Translations under genes and position numbers: made by a program
Shown: positions 1 to 6,791 of the stretch, in pieces
Layout: each line of letters opens with the position of its first letter
How positions within the stretch are numbered: the stretch's first letter is position 1
Notes under the pieces: model-generated
The model's input: the letters and a program-made list of their open reading frames with translations, nothing else
Databases searched by the model: none
What the model was told of the DNA's origin: nothing
Source of the DNA: Bacteroidales bacterium
GTDB lineage: Bacteria > Bacillota > Clostridia > Lachnospirales > Lachnospiraceae
NCBI GenBank assembly: GCA_023664535.1
Contig: JAMPFJ010000004.1
Span: forward strand, 62,001-126,000
Reading direction: 5' to 3'
DNA length: 64,000 bases

Positions 1-15
1 ATAAAAAATCGTCGG

Positions 16-76
16 TATAATAGAGACTTGTTAAGGGCAAGGGTGCTGCGCAGACGGTTGTGTGGCACCCTTTTTT
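16..76 (+). promoter_or_regulatory. Probable promoter and attenuator leader of the amt gene
   Basis: A perfect -10 box TATAAT lies at 16-21. About 20 bases downstream is a hairpin in which GGGTGC (41-46) pairs with GCACCC (65-70). Inside it CGCA pairs with TGTG around a six-base loop GACGGT, and six T follow (71-76). This is an intrinsic terminator placed between a promoter and the start of amt at 207, so transcription is probably attenuated. In Firmicutes, nitrogen genes are often controlled by ANTAR antiterminators that bind hairpins with six-base loops. That link is inference, since the loop does not clearly match the known consensus. The hairpin could also end an upstream gene outside the window. 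Confidence 0.5.
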
Positions 77-206
77 ATTCCTTATCCAATTTAACATGAG
101 GGGATTTTCCCTGTGACAAAGACGTCTGAATATCATTACCGGAACGGATATTGTTCTACCCGGAATGCTTCAGAGGTCTTTTATTATTATTTAGGAGGTG
201 TGTGTT

Positions 207-1952
207 ATGGAGTATTCTGCTGTTAACACAATCTGGGTGCTTTTGGGCGCCGCTCTCGTATTCTTTATGCAGGCTGGTTTTGCCATGGTTGAAACCGGTT
301 TTACCCGGGCAAAGAATGCGGGTAATATTATTATGAAAAACCTGATGGACTTTTCTATCGGCACACCGGTTTTCTGGCTAATCGGTTTTGGTCTGATGTT
401 TGGAAATACCGGCAACGGCGGCTTAATCGGCACCGTTAACGGAATTGCTTCTGAAGCGAATTACGGAAACAATATGTGTCCCGACGGTGTTCCTTTCTGG
501 GCATTTCTGATTTTTCAGACCGTATTCTGCGCAACTGCGGCAACCATTGTATCCGGTGCCATGGCTGAACGGACAAAATTTATTTCTTATTGTATCTACA
601 GCTTACTAATCAGTCTCATCGTCTATCCGATTTCCGGGCATTGGATTTGGGGAGGCGGCTGGCTGGCAGATATGGGCTTCCACGACTTTGCCGGTTCTAC
701 TGCCGTACATATGGTAGGCGGCGTTGCCGCATTTATCGGTGCGCTGATTCTTGGTCCCCGTATCGGTAAATACCACAGAGACGGCCGTGCAAGGGCAATA
801 CCGGGACACAGCTTAACGCTTGGTGCTTTAGGCGTATTTATTCTCTGGTTCTGCTGGTTTGGCTTCAACGGTGCCTCCACGGTTTCCATGGAAGGCGACG
901 CCATTGTATCCGCCGGCAAGATTTTTGTAACCACTAATCTGGCTGCCGCCGTTGCCACCGTCACTGTTATGATAATCACCTGGATACGCTATAAGAAACC
1001 CGATGTATCCATGACATTAAACGGCTCCCTTGCCGGACTGGTGGCAATCACTGCCGGCTGCGACACGGTATCCCCGGCTTCCTCCGCCATCATCGGTATT
1101 CTCGCCGGCATTGTTGTCGTTTTCGGTATTGAATTTGTAGACAAGGTATTAAAGGTAGACGACCCCGTCGGCGCAGTAGGTGTTCACGGCATGAACGGCG
1201 CCCTTGGAACAATATGTGTCGGTTTGTTCTCCGACGGTGCAGGAACCGAGTGGAAAGGATTATTTACCGGCGGTGATGCACATCTGCTGGGAATCCAGGC
1301 ACTCGGCGTTATTTCCGTCATTGCATGGGTAACGGTTACCATGACCGTTATTTTCCAAATCATTAAGCATACTATCGGGCTTAGAGTTACCGAGGAGGAA
1401 GAAGTTCTCGGTCTGGACAGCACCGAACACAACCTTGCCAATGCCTATTCGGATTTTGCCTCTTCTCCGGAAAGAAGCGTATTTCTGGGCAGCATGGCAG
1501 GGGATTTAGCTCCGGGCGGCAGTACTGCTCCGGCATCCCCCGAACAGGCAGTTCCCGTCGAATACAAAGCTGCGGCTCCTTCCGATGGGACAACACCGAA
1601 GCTTACAAAGGTTACCATACTGTGTAAGCAGAGTAAGTTTGATGATTTAAAAAATGCGCTGAATCAAATCGGGGTAATGGGAATTACCGTAACCCAGGTT
1701 CTCGGCTGCGGCGTGCAAAAAGGCGCTGCCAAGATGTACCGTGGTACCGAAGTGGACGTTGTGCTGCTTCCAAAGGTTAAAGTCGAGGTCATCGTCAGTG
1801 CAGTTCCGGTTGCCGCTGTAATTGATGCAGCGAAAAAATCACTTTACACCGGCAGCATCGGCGACGGTAAAATTTTCGTCTATGATGTGGAAAACGTAGT
1901 GAAGGTCAGAACCGGTGAAGAAGGCTTTGCCGCTTTACAGGGCGATAACTAA
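207..1952 (+). CDS. amt: Ammonium transporter with fused C-terminal P-II signalling domain
   Basis: Ammonium/ammonia channel of the Amt/Rh family in the inner membrane, 581 aa against about 400-450 for a stand-alone channel. Residues 1 to about 405 carry the Amt segments, including the FAGSTAVHMVGG and AVGVHGMNGALGT stretches that hold the twin pore histidines. After a Pro/Ala-rich linker, residues from about 470 form a P-II (GlnB/GlnK) domain: MYRGTE, LLPKVKVEVIV, TGSIGDGKIFV and VRTGEEG. Normally GlnK is a separate protein that plugs Amt; here sensor and channel are one chain. The T-loop keeps Tyr46 (MYRG), but the position of the uridylylated Tyr51 is Val, so uridylylation looks impossible. 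The start at 207 has AGGAGG at 193-198; an in-frame GTG at 198 overlaps that site and is rejected. Confidence 0.95.
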   Translation: MEYSAVNTIWVLLGAALVFFMQAGFAMVETGFTRAKNAGNIIMKNLMDFSIGTPVFWLIGFGLMFGNTGNGGLIGTVNGIASEANYGNNMCPDGVPFWAFLIFQTVFCATAATIVSGAMAERTKFISYCIYSLLISLIVYPISGHWIWGGGWLADMGFHDFAGSTAVHMVGGVAAFIGALILGPRIGKYHRDGRARAIPGHSLTLGALGVFILWFCWFGFNGASTVSMEGDAIVSAGKIFVTTNLAAAVATVTVMIITWIRYKKPDVSMTLNGSLAGLVAITAGCDTVSPASSAIIGILAGIVVVFGIEFVDKVLKVDDPVGAVGVHGMNGALGTICVGLFSDGAGTEWKGLFTGGDAHLLGIQALGVISVIAWVTVTMTVIFQIIKHTIGLRVTEEEEVLGLDSTEHNLANAYSDFASSPERSVFLGSMAGDLAPGGSTAPASPEQAVPVEYKAAAPSDGTTPKLTKVTILCKQSKFDDLKNALNQIGVMGITVTQVLGCGVQKGAAKMYRGTEVDVVLLPKVKVEVIVSAVPVAAVIDAAKKSLYTGSIGDGKIFVYDVENVVKVRTGEEGFAALQGDN

Positions 1953-1970
1953 CTCTCTTTTCTTATAAAA

Positions 1971-2035
1971 AGAATACACGGAGGCTGCCGTTTGGCACGG
2001 GAATATCCCCGCCTGCGTCAGCCTCCGCATATTCT
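1971..2035. terminator. Bidirectional terminator hairpin between convergent genes
   Basis: AGAATA and CGGAGGCTG (1979-1987) pair with CAGCCTCCG (2019-2027) and TATTCT, giving a long interrupted stem between the stop of amt and the stop of the minus-strand gene at 2051. There is only a weak T tract on either side, so it may work as a shared terminator or a transcript-end stabiliser. Confidence 0.55.
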
Positions 2036-2050
2036 GTCTGTTTATATCCA

Positions 2051-2581
2051 CTAATTTATCCGGAGGGAAAAATCTGCTTTGGGATTAATGTGAAGCTCTA
2101 CATTTTCCACACCGTCTAATTGATATTCACTAATCCTGTGATTTTTCAAATCTGCCAACAGCGGTTCCTTCACCCGCATCATATCCCGGAAATTGTCATA
2201 ATCATAATCACATTCTATATGAATAAACGCATACGGCTCCTCCTCCGTACCATGCTGCATATTTTCCTTAATTTCGGGATTTACTTTCTGATTATCAGAA
2301 AGGTAATTAACCGTAACCTTTATCTCATCCTTCGGTACGGAGGAATCCTCCACAATGACACAGGGATAATACATCGAAACCTGCAGCTGTTTCTCCCCTG
2401 CCGTTTCCTTTTCCGGCACCCGGTAAGTAATGGACTTGCTAAAGTATTCGCTTCCCTCCAAAACCGTCTTTCCTCCATATTCAAGGGCGCTGTACTCGGC
2501 AAAAACTATACCGCTTCCGATTCCCGTAATCAAAAAACCGCCAATCAGCATACCGCCGATAATCTTATATAATTTACGCAT
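2051..2581 (-). CDS. Membrane-anchored or exported hypothetical protein of the PadR/HAAS operon
   Basis: Unrecognised protein of 176 aa. The first 30 residues are one hydrophobic segment after MRKLYK, which fits a membrane anchor or signal peptide. The rest is a soluble domain rich in acidic and aromatic residues (for example HIECDYDYDNFRDMM near residue 130) with no motif I recognise. Its start overlaps the end of the upstream HAAS gene by 8 bases, so the two are translationally coupled. PadR/HAAS gene sets are often followed by a DUF4097-type exported beta protein. This protein occupies that position, but I do not see clear DUF4097 repeats. Confidence 0.7.
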   Translation of the reverse strand: MRKLYKIIGGMLIGGFLITGIGSGIVFAEYSALEYGGKTVLEGSEYFSKSITYRVPEKETAGEKQLQVSMYYPCVIVEDSSVPKDEIKVTVNYLSDNQKVNPEIKENMQHGTEEEPYAFIHIECDYDYDNFRDMMRVKEPLLADLKNHRISEYQLDGVENVELHINPKADFSLRIN

Positions 2582-3380
2582 GCTTAAGCACCTCCTGATA
2601 TTCGTTTACCGTAATTTTCTTCGCTTCAGCGCCGTGATTTGCCGGATATTCCCAGTCCTCCTCCAAATCCCTTTCATCAAAATCCCCGTCGCTTCTCCCC
2701 CTGTCGCTTTTATCCTTTTTCTTCCAAATTAAAGTAAAGCAAAGCAACATTACCGCACTGCTAATCAAGCCGATACCAATCACCACAATGGTCATTCCGA
2801 CAAAGGGATAGCCCATGATGAGCAATACCGCCAGTACGCCCAAAAGAAAAACGCAGCCCAGCGTAATAAACCCTTCAAGTATGCCAAAGCCAAGCCAGAA
2901 CATATTCCAGATTAGATGCAGGCTCCAGACAATACCGTTTCCTAACAGGCTGCAAAAAGCCAGAACCAGCGCCCAAAGCTTTCCCCAAAAGCCTTTTCCC
3001 TCCGGCTTACGCTTATCCGTCGGATATTTCCCCTTTATCTGTACAAAAGGCCGCTTCAGCATGCTCCACAGTTTCTTCATCTGGGAAACGCCCCATTTGC
3101 CGGCAGTTTCTGCGCTTTTCCCCAATGCCCCAGCTCCCTTTCCGATGGCATCAGTGGCTTTCCCCACTGCTTTTTTCCTTACATGATATGCCTCTAAAAT
3201 ACCCTCTGTCAGTTCCTTCAAATCACCAAAATCGTGAATTGCCTCCTCCTCCGACAGTCCCTCTTTCATCTTCATGTCAATATGCTGCTCATATTCTTCT
3301 ATAATGTCCTGAATCTCACCTTCCTCCAAGACAGAAAGGTTTTTTCTCAATTTAGCTAAAAATTCTTCCTTTTTCATCAT
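2574..3380 (-). CDS. HAAS (DUF1700-like) domain membrane protein
   Basis: A 268-aa protein. Residues 1-65 form the HAAS helical domain (KKEEFLAKLRKNLSVLEE, YEQHIDMKMKEGLSEEEAI, FGDLKELTEGIL). This domain is common in DUF1700 proteins encoded next to PadR regulators, where it is thought to contact the regulator or partner proteins. A basic linker (about 65-130) is followed by at least three hydrophobic segments (about 135-165, 168-190 and 193-220) and an acidic cytoplasmic tail. The start ATG overlaps the padR stop (ATGA), so translation is coupled. The SD GGAG lies just upstream. The biochemical role is unknown; it is probably part of envelope-stress or antimicrobial sensing controlled by the adjacent PadR protein. 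Confidence 0.85.
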   Translation of the reverse strand: MMKKEEFLAKLRKNLSVLEEGEIQDIIEEYEQHIDMKMKEGLSEEEAIHDFGDLKELTEGILEAYHVRKKAVGKATDAIGKGAGALGKSAETAGKWGVSQMKKLWSMLKRPFVQIKGKYPTDKRKPEGKGFWGKLWALVLAFCSLLGNGIVWSLHLIWNMFWLGFGILEGFITLGCVFLLGVLAVLLIMGYPFVGMTIVVIGIGLISSAVMLLCFTLIWKKKDKSDRGRSDGDFDERDLEEDWEYPANHGAEAKKITVNEYQEVLKHA

Positions 3381-3691
3381 TCCCTCTCCTTCAAAAAATC
3401 GCCTACTCGTTTTGAAAACTCATTCCACTCTTCTTCCAAGCTGCTCTGATACAAAATTCCCGTCGCCGTAATATGATAATATTTTCTGGGAGGACCCTCC
3501 GTAGATTCCTTTAAGTATGTTTCAAAATAGTGCTCGTTCGTCAAACGCTTAAGCAGCGGGTAAATCGTCCCCTCATTTACGTCAATCACCTTGGAAACCT
3601 CCTGTACCAGCTCATAGCCGTACATGTCCTGATGAATAACGGATTTTAGTACAATCAGTTCCAGGACGCCCTTTTTAAACTGTGCATTCAC
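3377..3691 (-). CDS. PadR family transcriptional regulator
   Basis: Winged-helix repressor of 104 aa, the usual length for the short PadR subfamily 2. The N-terminal part (LELIVLKSVIHQDMYGYEL, then VNEGTIYPLLKRL) is the PadR DNA-binding winged helix, followed by the wing (GPPRKYYHITATG) and a C-terminal dimerisation helix. It is first in a three-gene operon with the HAAS protein and the exported protein at 2051, with ATGA overlap to the next gene. SD GAGGTGA lies 7-8 bases before ATG. It probably represses its own operon through the palindromes seen at 3742-3781, and such regulators often respond to membrane-active compounds. The ligand cannot be told from sequence. Confidence 0.9.
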   Translation of the reverse strand: MNAQFKKGVLELIVLKSVIHQDMYGYELVQEVSKVIDVNEGTIYPLLKRLTNEHYFETYLKESTEGPPRKYYHITATGILYQSSLEEEWNEFSKRVGDFLKERE

Positions 3692-3730
3692 TGTTTCACC
3701 TCACTCCCGACAGATTTATGTTCAAGTATT

Positions 3731-3781
3731 ATCATATACCTATTACTATGTAATGTCAAGTACTAAAATATTATTAGTACT
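3731..3781 (-). promoter_or_regulatory. padR operon promoter with two palindromes (candidate PadR operator)
   Basis: On the minus strand a consensus -35 TTGACA (3759-3754) is followed after 17 bases by -10 TATGAT (3736-3731). Two palindromes overlap it: ATTAC-tat-GTAAT at 3742-3754 inside the spacer, and AGTACTAA (3759-3766) paired with TTAGTACT (3774-3781) just upstream of and touching the -35. A repressor bound there would block RNA polymerase. PadR autoregulation is well known for the family, but the site assignment is inference. Confidence 0.6.
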
Positions 3782-3784
3782 AAT

Positions 3785-3826
3785 CAAAAAAAGATAGCAG
3801 TATTACGATTCGCAATACCACTATCT
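3785..3826 (-). terminator. Intrinsic terminator after the AIM24 gene
   Basis: Read on the minus strand, AGATAG-tg-GTATT pairs with AATAC-tg-CTATCT (arms at 3821-3826/3814-3818 and 3800-3804/3792-3797). The stem is followed by a run of seven T, a standard Rho-independent terminator 30 bases after the stop at 3856. Confidence 0.85.
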
Positions 3827-3855
3827 CTTCCCCATTATCTTCTATTCAAACTGCA

Positions 3856-4536
3856 TTATCCCCTGCTCGGCATCATGGAAATAATGCGTCCTGCAAAATC
3901 ATTAAAGTTCTGTGTCTGTAATACCACACGCCCCGGACCGGTCAGCTTCGTCAAAAACAGACCTTCCCCGCCAAAGAAAATGTTGCCTAGCCCTTTTACG
4001 GTTTCTATCTCATATTTAACCGACTTATCAAAGGCTACAACATTACCGGTATCTACCTTAATCACTTCGCCCGCGGCAAGCTCCCTTACCACCTGGTCGC
4101 CGTCCACCTCCAGAAAAGCATATCCTTCGCCGCGGATATCCTGCAAAATAAATCCCTCCCCGCCAAATAATCCGGCAGAGAATTTTTTCGTAAGGGTAAT
4201 GGACACCTCCACCCCCTCCTGCGCACAAAGGAATGCTCTTTTTTGTGCGATAATACCGGGTGTTCCGGATAAATTGACCGGAATAACATCTCCCGGTACC
4301 GTAGAACCAAAAGCAATCTTCGCCCCGTCTCTGACAGAAGAATACGTCGCCATAAACAAAGACTCTCCGGCAAACATTCTGCCGATGCCCTTCATCAGAC
4401 CACCCTTTGTATCGGTCTTCATCTCAATTCCTTCCGTCTGCCATACCATGCCTCCGCTCTGGGTATACATGCTCTCTCCCCGGTCAAGGGTAACCTCCAC
4501 TGCCGGTACCGTCTTTCCTACAATTTCATACTGCAT
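3856..4536 (-). CDS. AIM24 / TIGR00266 family protein
   Basis: Protein of 226 aa of the AIM24 family (TIGR00266), a beta-rich fold found in bacteria and mitochondria. It is recognised by the N-terminal VEVTLDRGESMYTQSGGM, the central AKIAFGSTVPGDVIPVNL and the repeated GGEGF/GGEGLF turns near residues 130 and 190. The molecular role in bacteria is not settled. The chosen ATG has AGGAGG 8 bases upstream; a longer reading frame to 4605 has no ribosome binding site and would add a basic tail. It lies 41 bases after proC on the same strand and ends at a strong terminator, so it may be co-transcribed with proC. No signal peptide or membrane segment is visible. Confidence 0.9.
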   Translation of the reverse strand: MQYEIVGKTVPAVEVTLDRGESMYTQSGGMVWQTEGIEMKTDTKGGLMKGIGRMFAGESLFMATYSSVRDGAKIAFGSTVPGDVIPVNLSGTPGIIAQKRAFLCAQEGVEVSITLTKKFSAGLFGGEGFILQDIRGEGYAFLEVDGDQVVRELAAGEVIKVDTGNVVAFDKSVKYEIETVKGLGNIFFGGEGLFLTKLTGPGRVVLQTQNFNDFAGRIISMMPSRG

Positions 4537-4577
4537 AACCTGTTCCTCCTCATTTTTCTCTGTAGTCCGTTTTTTTA

Positions 4578-5372
4578 TTATAATCCTTTTGCCTTCTTTG
4601 TACAAGCTTTCATCGCCTCAAAAACAGCGCTCCGCAGTCCCCTCTCTTCCAGCACCCGTACCGCCTCAATCGTGGTTCCTCCGGGAGAACATACCATGTC
4701 TTTTAATTCTGCCGGATGCTTACCGGTTTCCAATACCATTTTTGCGCTGCCAAGAACTGCCTGCGCCGCAAATTCATATGCCTGTGCTCTCGGCATCCCG
4801 TCTGCCACCGCCGCATCCGCCATTGCTTCAATAAACATAAACACATATGCCGGCGAGCTTCCGCTGACCGAGGTTACCACGTCCATTAAATGCTCCGGGA
4901 CAAGCTCACACCTGCCGAAGCCCTGAAGAATCCCTACTGCCCGGTTTAATTCCTCTTTTGTAACATTTTCGTTACAGCAGGCGGCGGTAATCCCTTCCCC
5001 GACTAAAGCCGGCGTATTCGGCATCGTCCGCACAATTTTAACCGCTTTTCCAAACTGCTTATCCAGCCATTCCAGCGTTTTTCCCGGCGCTATCGTAATA
5101 ATCAGCTGTGTTGCCTTAACCACATCACGGATTTCTCCGATTACCGTTTCATAAAACTGCGGTTTTACCGACAAGAACAGCACCTCCGCTTCTCCCGCCG
5201 CCTTCCGGTTATCCGTAGTAACACGGATGCCCAAATCCTTCTCCATTTTTTCCAGACTGTCCGCAGACAAATCTGCTCCGATAATTTCATCCGCCGCCAC
5301 AATTTTATGACCAAGAATCCCGTTAATCATCGCCGTCGCCATATTGCCGCAGCCTATAAATCCTATTTTCAT
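4578..5372 (-). CDS. proC: Pyrroline-5-carboxylate reductase
   Basis: Cytosolic enzyme of the last step of proline synthesis, reducing 1-pyrroline-5-carboxylate with NAD(P)H. It is 264 aa, the normal length. The N-terminus MKIGFIGCGNMATAMINGI holds the Rossmann GxGxMA dinucleotide loop. The middle has LSVKPQF and RTMPNTPALVGEGITA. The C-terminal half carries the family signature SGSSPAYVFMFIEAMADA and the SPGGTTIEAV loop. The start at 5372 is preceded by GGAGGAGC; the longer frame to 5453 runs into the upstream terminator and is rejected. No other proline gene is adjacent. Confidence 0.95.
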   Translation of the reverse strand: MKIGFIGCGNMATAMINGILGHKIVAADEIIGADLSADSLEKMEKDLGIRVTTDNRKAAGEAEVLFLSVKPQFYETVIGEIRDVVKATQLIITIAPGKTLEWLDKQFGKAVKIVRTMPNTPALVGEGITAACCNENVTKEELNRAVGILQGFGRCELVPEHLMDVVTSVSGSSPAYVFMFIEAMADAAVADGMPRAQAYEFAAQAVLGSAKMVLETGKHPAELKDMVCSPGGTTIEAVRVLEERGLRSAVFEAMKACTKKAKGL

Positions 5373-5392
5373 CTCTGCTCCTCCTGCACAAA

Positions 5393-5428
5393 GAAAACAC
5401 CGAACCGGATACCCAATTCGATGTTTTC
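5393..5428 (-). terminator. Probable terminator after the histone-like gene
   Basis: GAAAACAcCGAA (5393-5404) pairs with TTCGaTGTTTTC (5417-5428), one mismatch, loop of 12. On the minus strand the stem is followed by TTTGTG only, so it is a moderate terminator lying between the Ala/Lys-rich gene and proC. Confidence 0.5.
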
Positions 5429-5474
5429 CTTTAATACTGTCCTGCCTGTACAATACAGGAACGGAAAGTATATC

Positions 5475-5966
5475 TTATAATGCTATATTTCCCTGCTCGC
5501 CGTCAGCAGTAAAGTAAACTGTACCTTCCTCCGGCTTTACATAAATATTGAGCTCTTTAACTGACTTCTTTCCTACTGCTTCTACAACCTTTGCCGTAAT
5601 ATCCGCAGTTGTTACCTCATAACCACAGCACTGAATATATACTGTCTGTACAGACTTTGCTGCTGTCTTCTTTGCCGGTGCTTTTTTCGCCGTTGTCTTT
5701 GCAGCAGGCTTCTTTGCTGCCGGTTTCGCTGCTGTCTTTGCAGCAGGCGCTTTCTTTTCAGCTGCCTTAGTCTCTGTCTTTGCTGTAGCCGTCTTTTTCT
5801 CAGCAGTTTTCGCTGCCGGTGCTTTCTTCTCTGTTGTTGTTTTTGCTGGAGCTTTCTTCTCTGTTGCCTTTGCTGCCGGTGCTTTTGCTGCTTCTGCTGC
5901 CTTGGCTGCCTCTACCTTAGCCATTGCTGCCTTAACCTGATCTGCAGTTTTCTTTGTTGTTGCCAT
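5475..5966 (-). CDS. Ala/Lys-rich histone-like protein, DUF6465 type
   Basis: Protein of 163 aa in two parts. Residues 1 to about 107 are low-complexity Ala-Lys-Pro repeats (AAKT, EKKAPA and KPAAKK units), like the tails of histone H1 or bacterial HU-tail proteins; this part should be disordered and strongly basic. Residues from about 108 form a small folded domain (SVQTVYIQCCGYEVTTADI, then VKELNIYVKPEEGTVYF) typical of DUF6465 proteins of Lachnospiraceae. The basic tail suggests nucleic-acid binding, but this is inference. SD GGAGGAATTATC precedes ATG. The repeat makes the gene prone to length change. It stands alone between rubrerythrin and proC. Confidence 0.85.
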   Translation of the reverse strand: MATTKKTADQVKAAMAKVEAAKAAEAAKAPAAKATEKKAPAKTTTEKKAPAAKTAEKKTATAKTETKAAEKKAPAAKTAAKPAAKKPAAKTTAKKAPAKKTAAKSVQTVYIQCCGYEVTTADITAKVVEAVGKKSVKELNIYVKPEEGTVYFTADGEQGNIAL

Positions 5967-6035
5967 GATAATTCCTCCATCTTTTTCAATATAAATGTGT
6001 ATGTAAAAAACTCAAGTTGCCTAATTACAATGTTC

Positions 6036-6064
6036 ATACTACCCTAAAAGAAGAAGTTTTGCAA
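6036..6064 (-). promoter_or_regulatory. Probable promoter of the histone-like gene
   Basis: Minus strand: -35 TTGCAA (6064-6059), 17-base spacer, -10 TAGTAT (6041-6036), about 70 bases before the start codon at 5966. The remaining sequence between 5967 and 6149 shows no gene. Confidence 0.5.
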
Positions 6065-6149
6065 CTTTTTAGCACATTTTCTCTAGTATCTACAAGCAAT
6101 TCCAAAAAAATCAGAACTTTCATGACAAAATGCACAAAAAAAACGTACC

Positions 6150-6689
6150 TTATCCGAAATATCGCTGAAGAAGACCGGCAAATGCTTTTCCATGTCTTGC
6201 CTCATCCCTTGCCATCTCATGTACGGTATCATGAATTGCGTCAAGATTAGCTGCCTTTGCGCGCTTTGCCAAATCTGTCTTTCCTGCTGTTGCACCATTC
6301 TCCGCCTCTACCCGCATCTCCAGGTTTTTCTTTGTGGAATCCGTCACCACTTCGCCTAAAAGCTCTGCAAACTTGGCTGCATGCTCTGCCTCTTCGTAAG
6401 CCGCCTTCTCATAATACATTCCAATTTCCGGATAGCCCTCTCTGTGAGCAACCCTTGCCATAGCAAGATACATACCAACTTCCGAACATTCGCCTTCAAA
6501 ATTAGCTCTCAAATCAGCTACAATATCTTCGCTGACCCCTTTAGCCACTCCTACAACATGCTCTGCCGCCCAGGTCATTTCCCCTTCCATCTTAGAAAAC
6601 TTCTCTGCCGGCGCTTTACAGACAGGACATGCTTCCGGAGCCTGTTCACCTTCATAAACATAACCACATACTTGACATACAAATTTCAT
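6150..6689 (-). CDS. Reverse rubrerythrin (rubredoxin domain first), peroxide reductase
   Basis: Non-haem di-iron peroxidase of anaerobes that reduces hydrogen peroxide in the cytosol with electrons passed through a rubredoxin centre. It is 179 aa. Residues 1-33 are the rubredoxin-like Fe(Cys)4 site ([10 protein letters not shown] and CPVCKAP). From about 50 comes the four-helix ferritin-like domain with its Glu/His di-iron ligands ([21 protein letters not shown], split as EGEC...E, EAEHA, and DEARHGKAF). In classical rubrerythrin the rubredoxin domain is C-terminal; here it is N-terminal, the arrangement called reverse rubrerythrin. The gene is single and has a perfect palindrome upstream (6726-6754) that may be its operator. 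Confidence 0.93.
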   Translation of the reverse strand: MKFVCQVCGYVYEGEQAPEACPVCKAPAEKFSKMEGEMTWAAEHVVGVAKGVSEDIVADLRANFEGECSEVGMYLAMARVAHREGYPEIGMYYEKAAYEEAEHAAKFAELLGEVVTDSTKKNLEMRVEAENGATAGKTDLAKRAKAANLDAIHDTVHEMARDEARHGKAFAGLLQRYFG

Positions 6690-6725
6690 AATCGTATCTC
6701 CTTTTCATAAAATTATCTCTTTGCA

Positions 6726-6754
6726 ATCAAAACAGGAATGATTACTGTTTTGAT
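6726..6754. promoter_or_regulatory. Perfect 10-bp inverted repeat upstream of rubrerythrin (candidate operator)
   Basis: ATCAAAACAG (6726-6735) and CTGTTTTGAT (6745-6754) are exact reverse complements separated by 9 bases, 37 bases before the rubrerythrin start. There is no T tract, so it is not a terminator. The spacing of half-sites suits a dimeric regulator. It does not match the PerR or Rex consensus as I know them, so the regulator is unknown. Confidence 0.55.
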
Positions 6755-6791
6755 AATAGCATCCTTAAAAAAATGTGTCAAGAAAATATTT

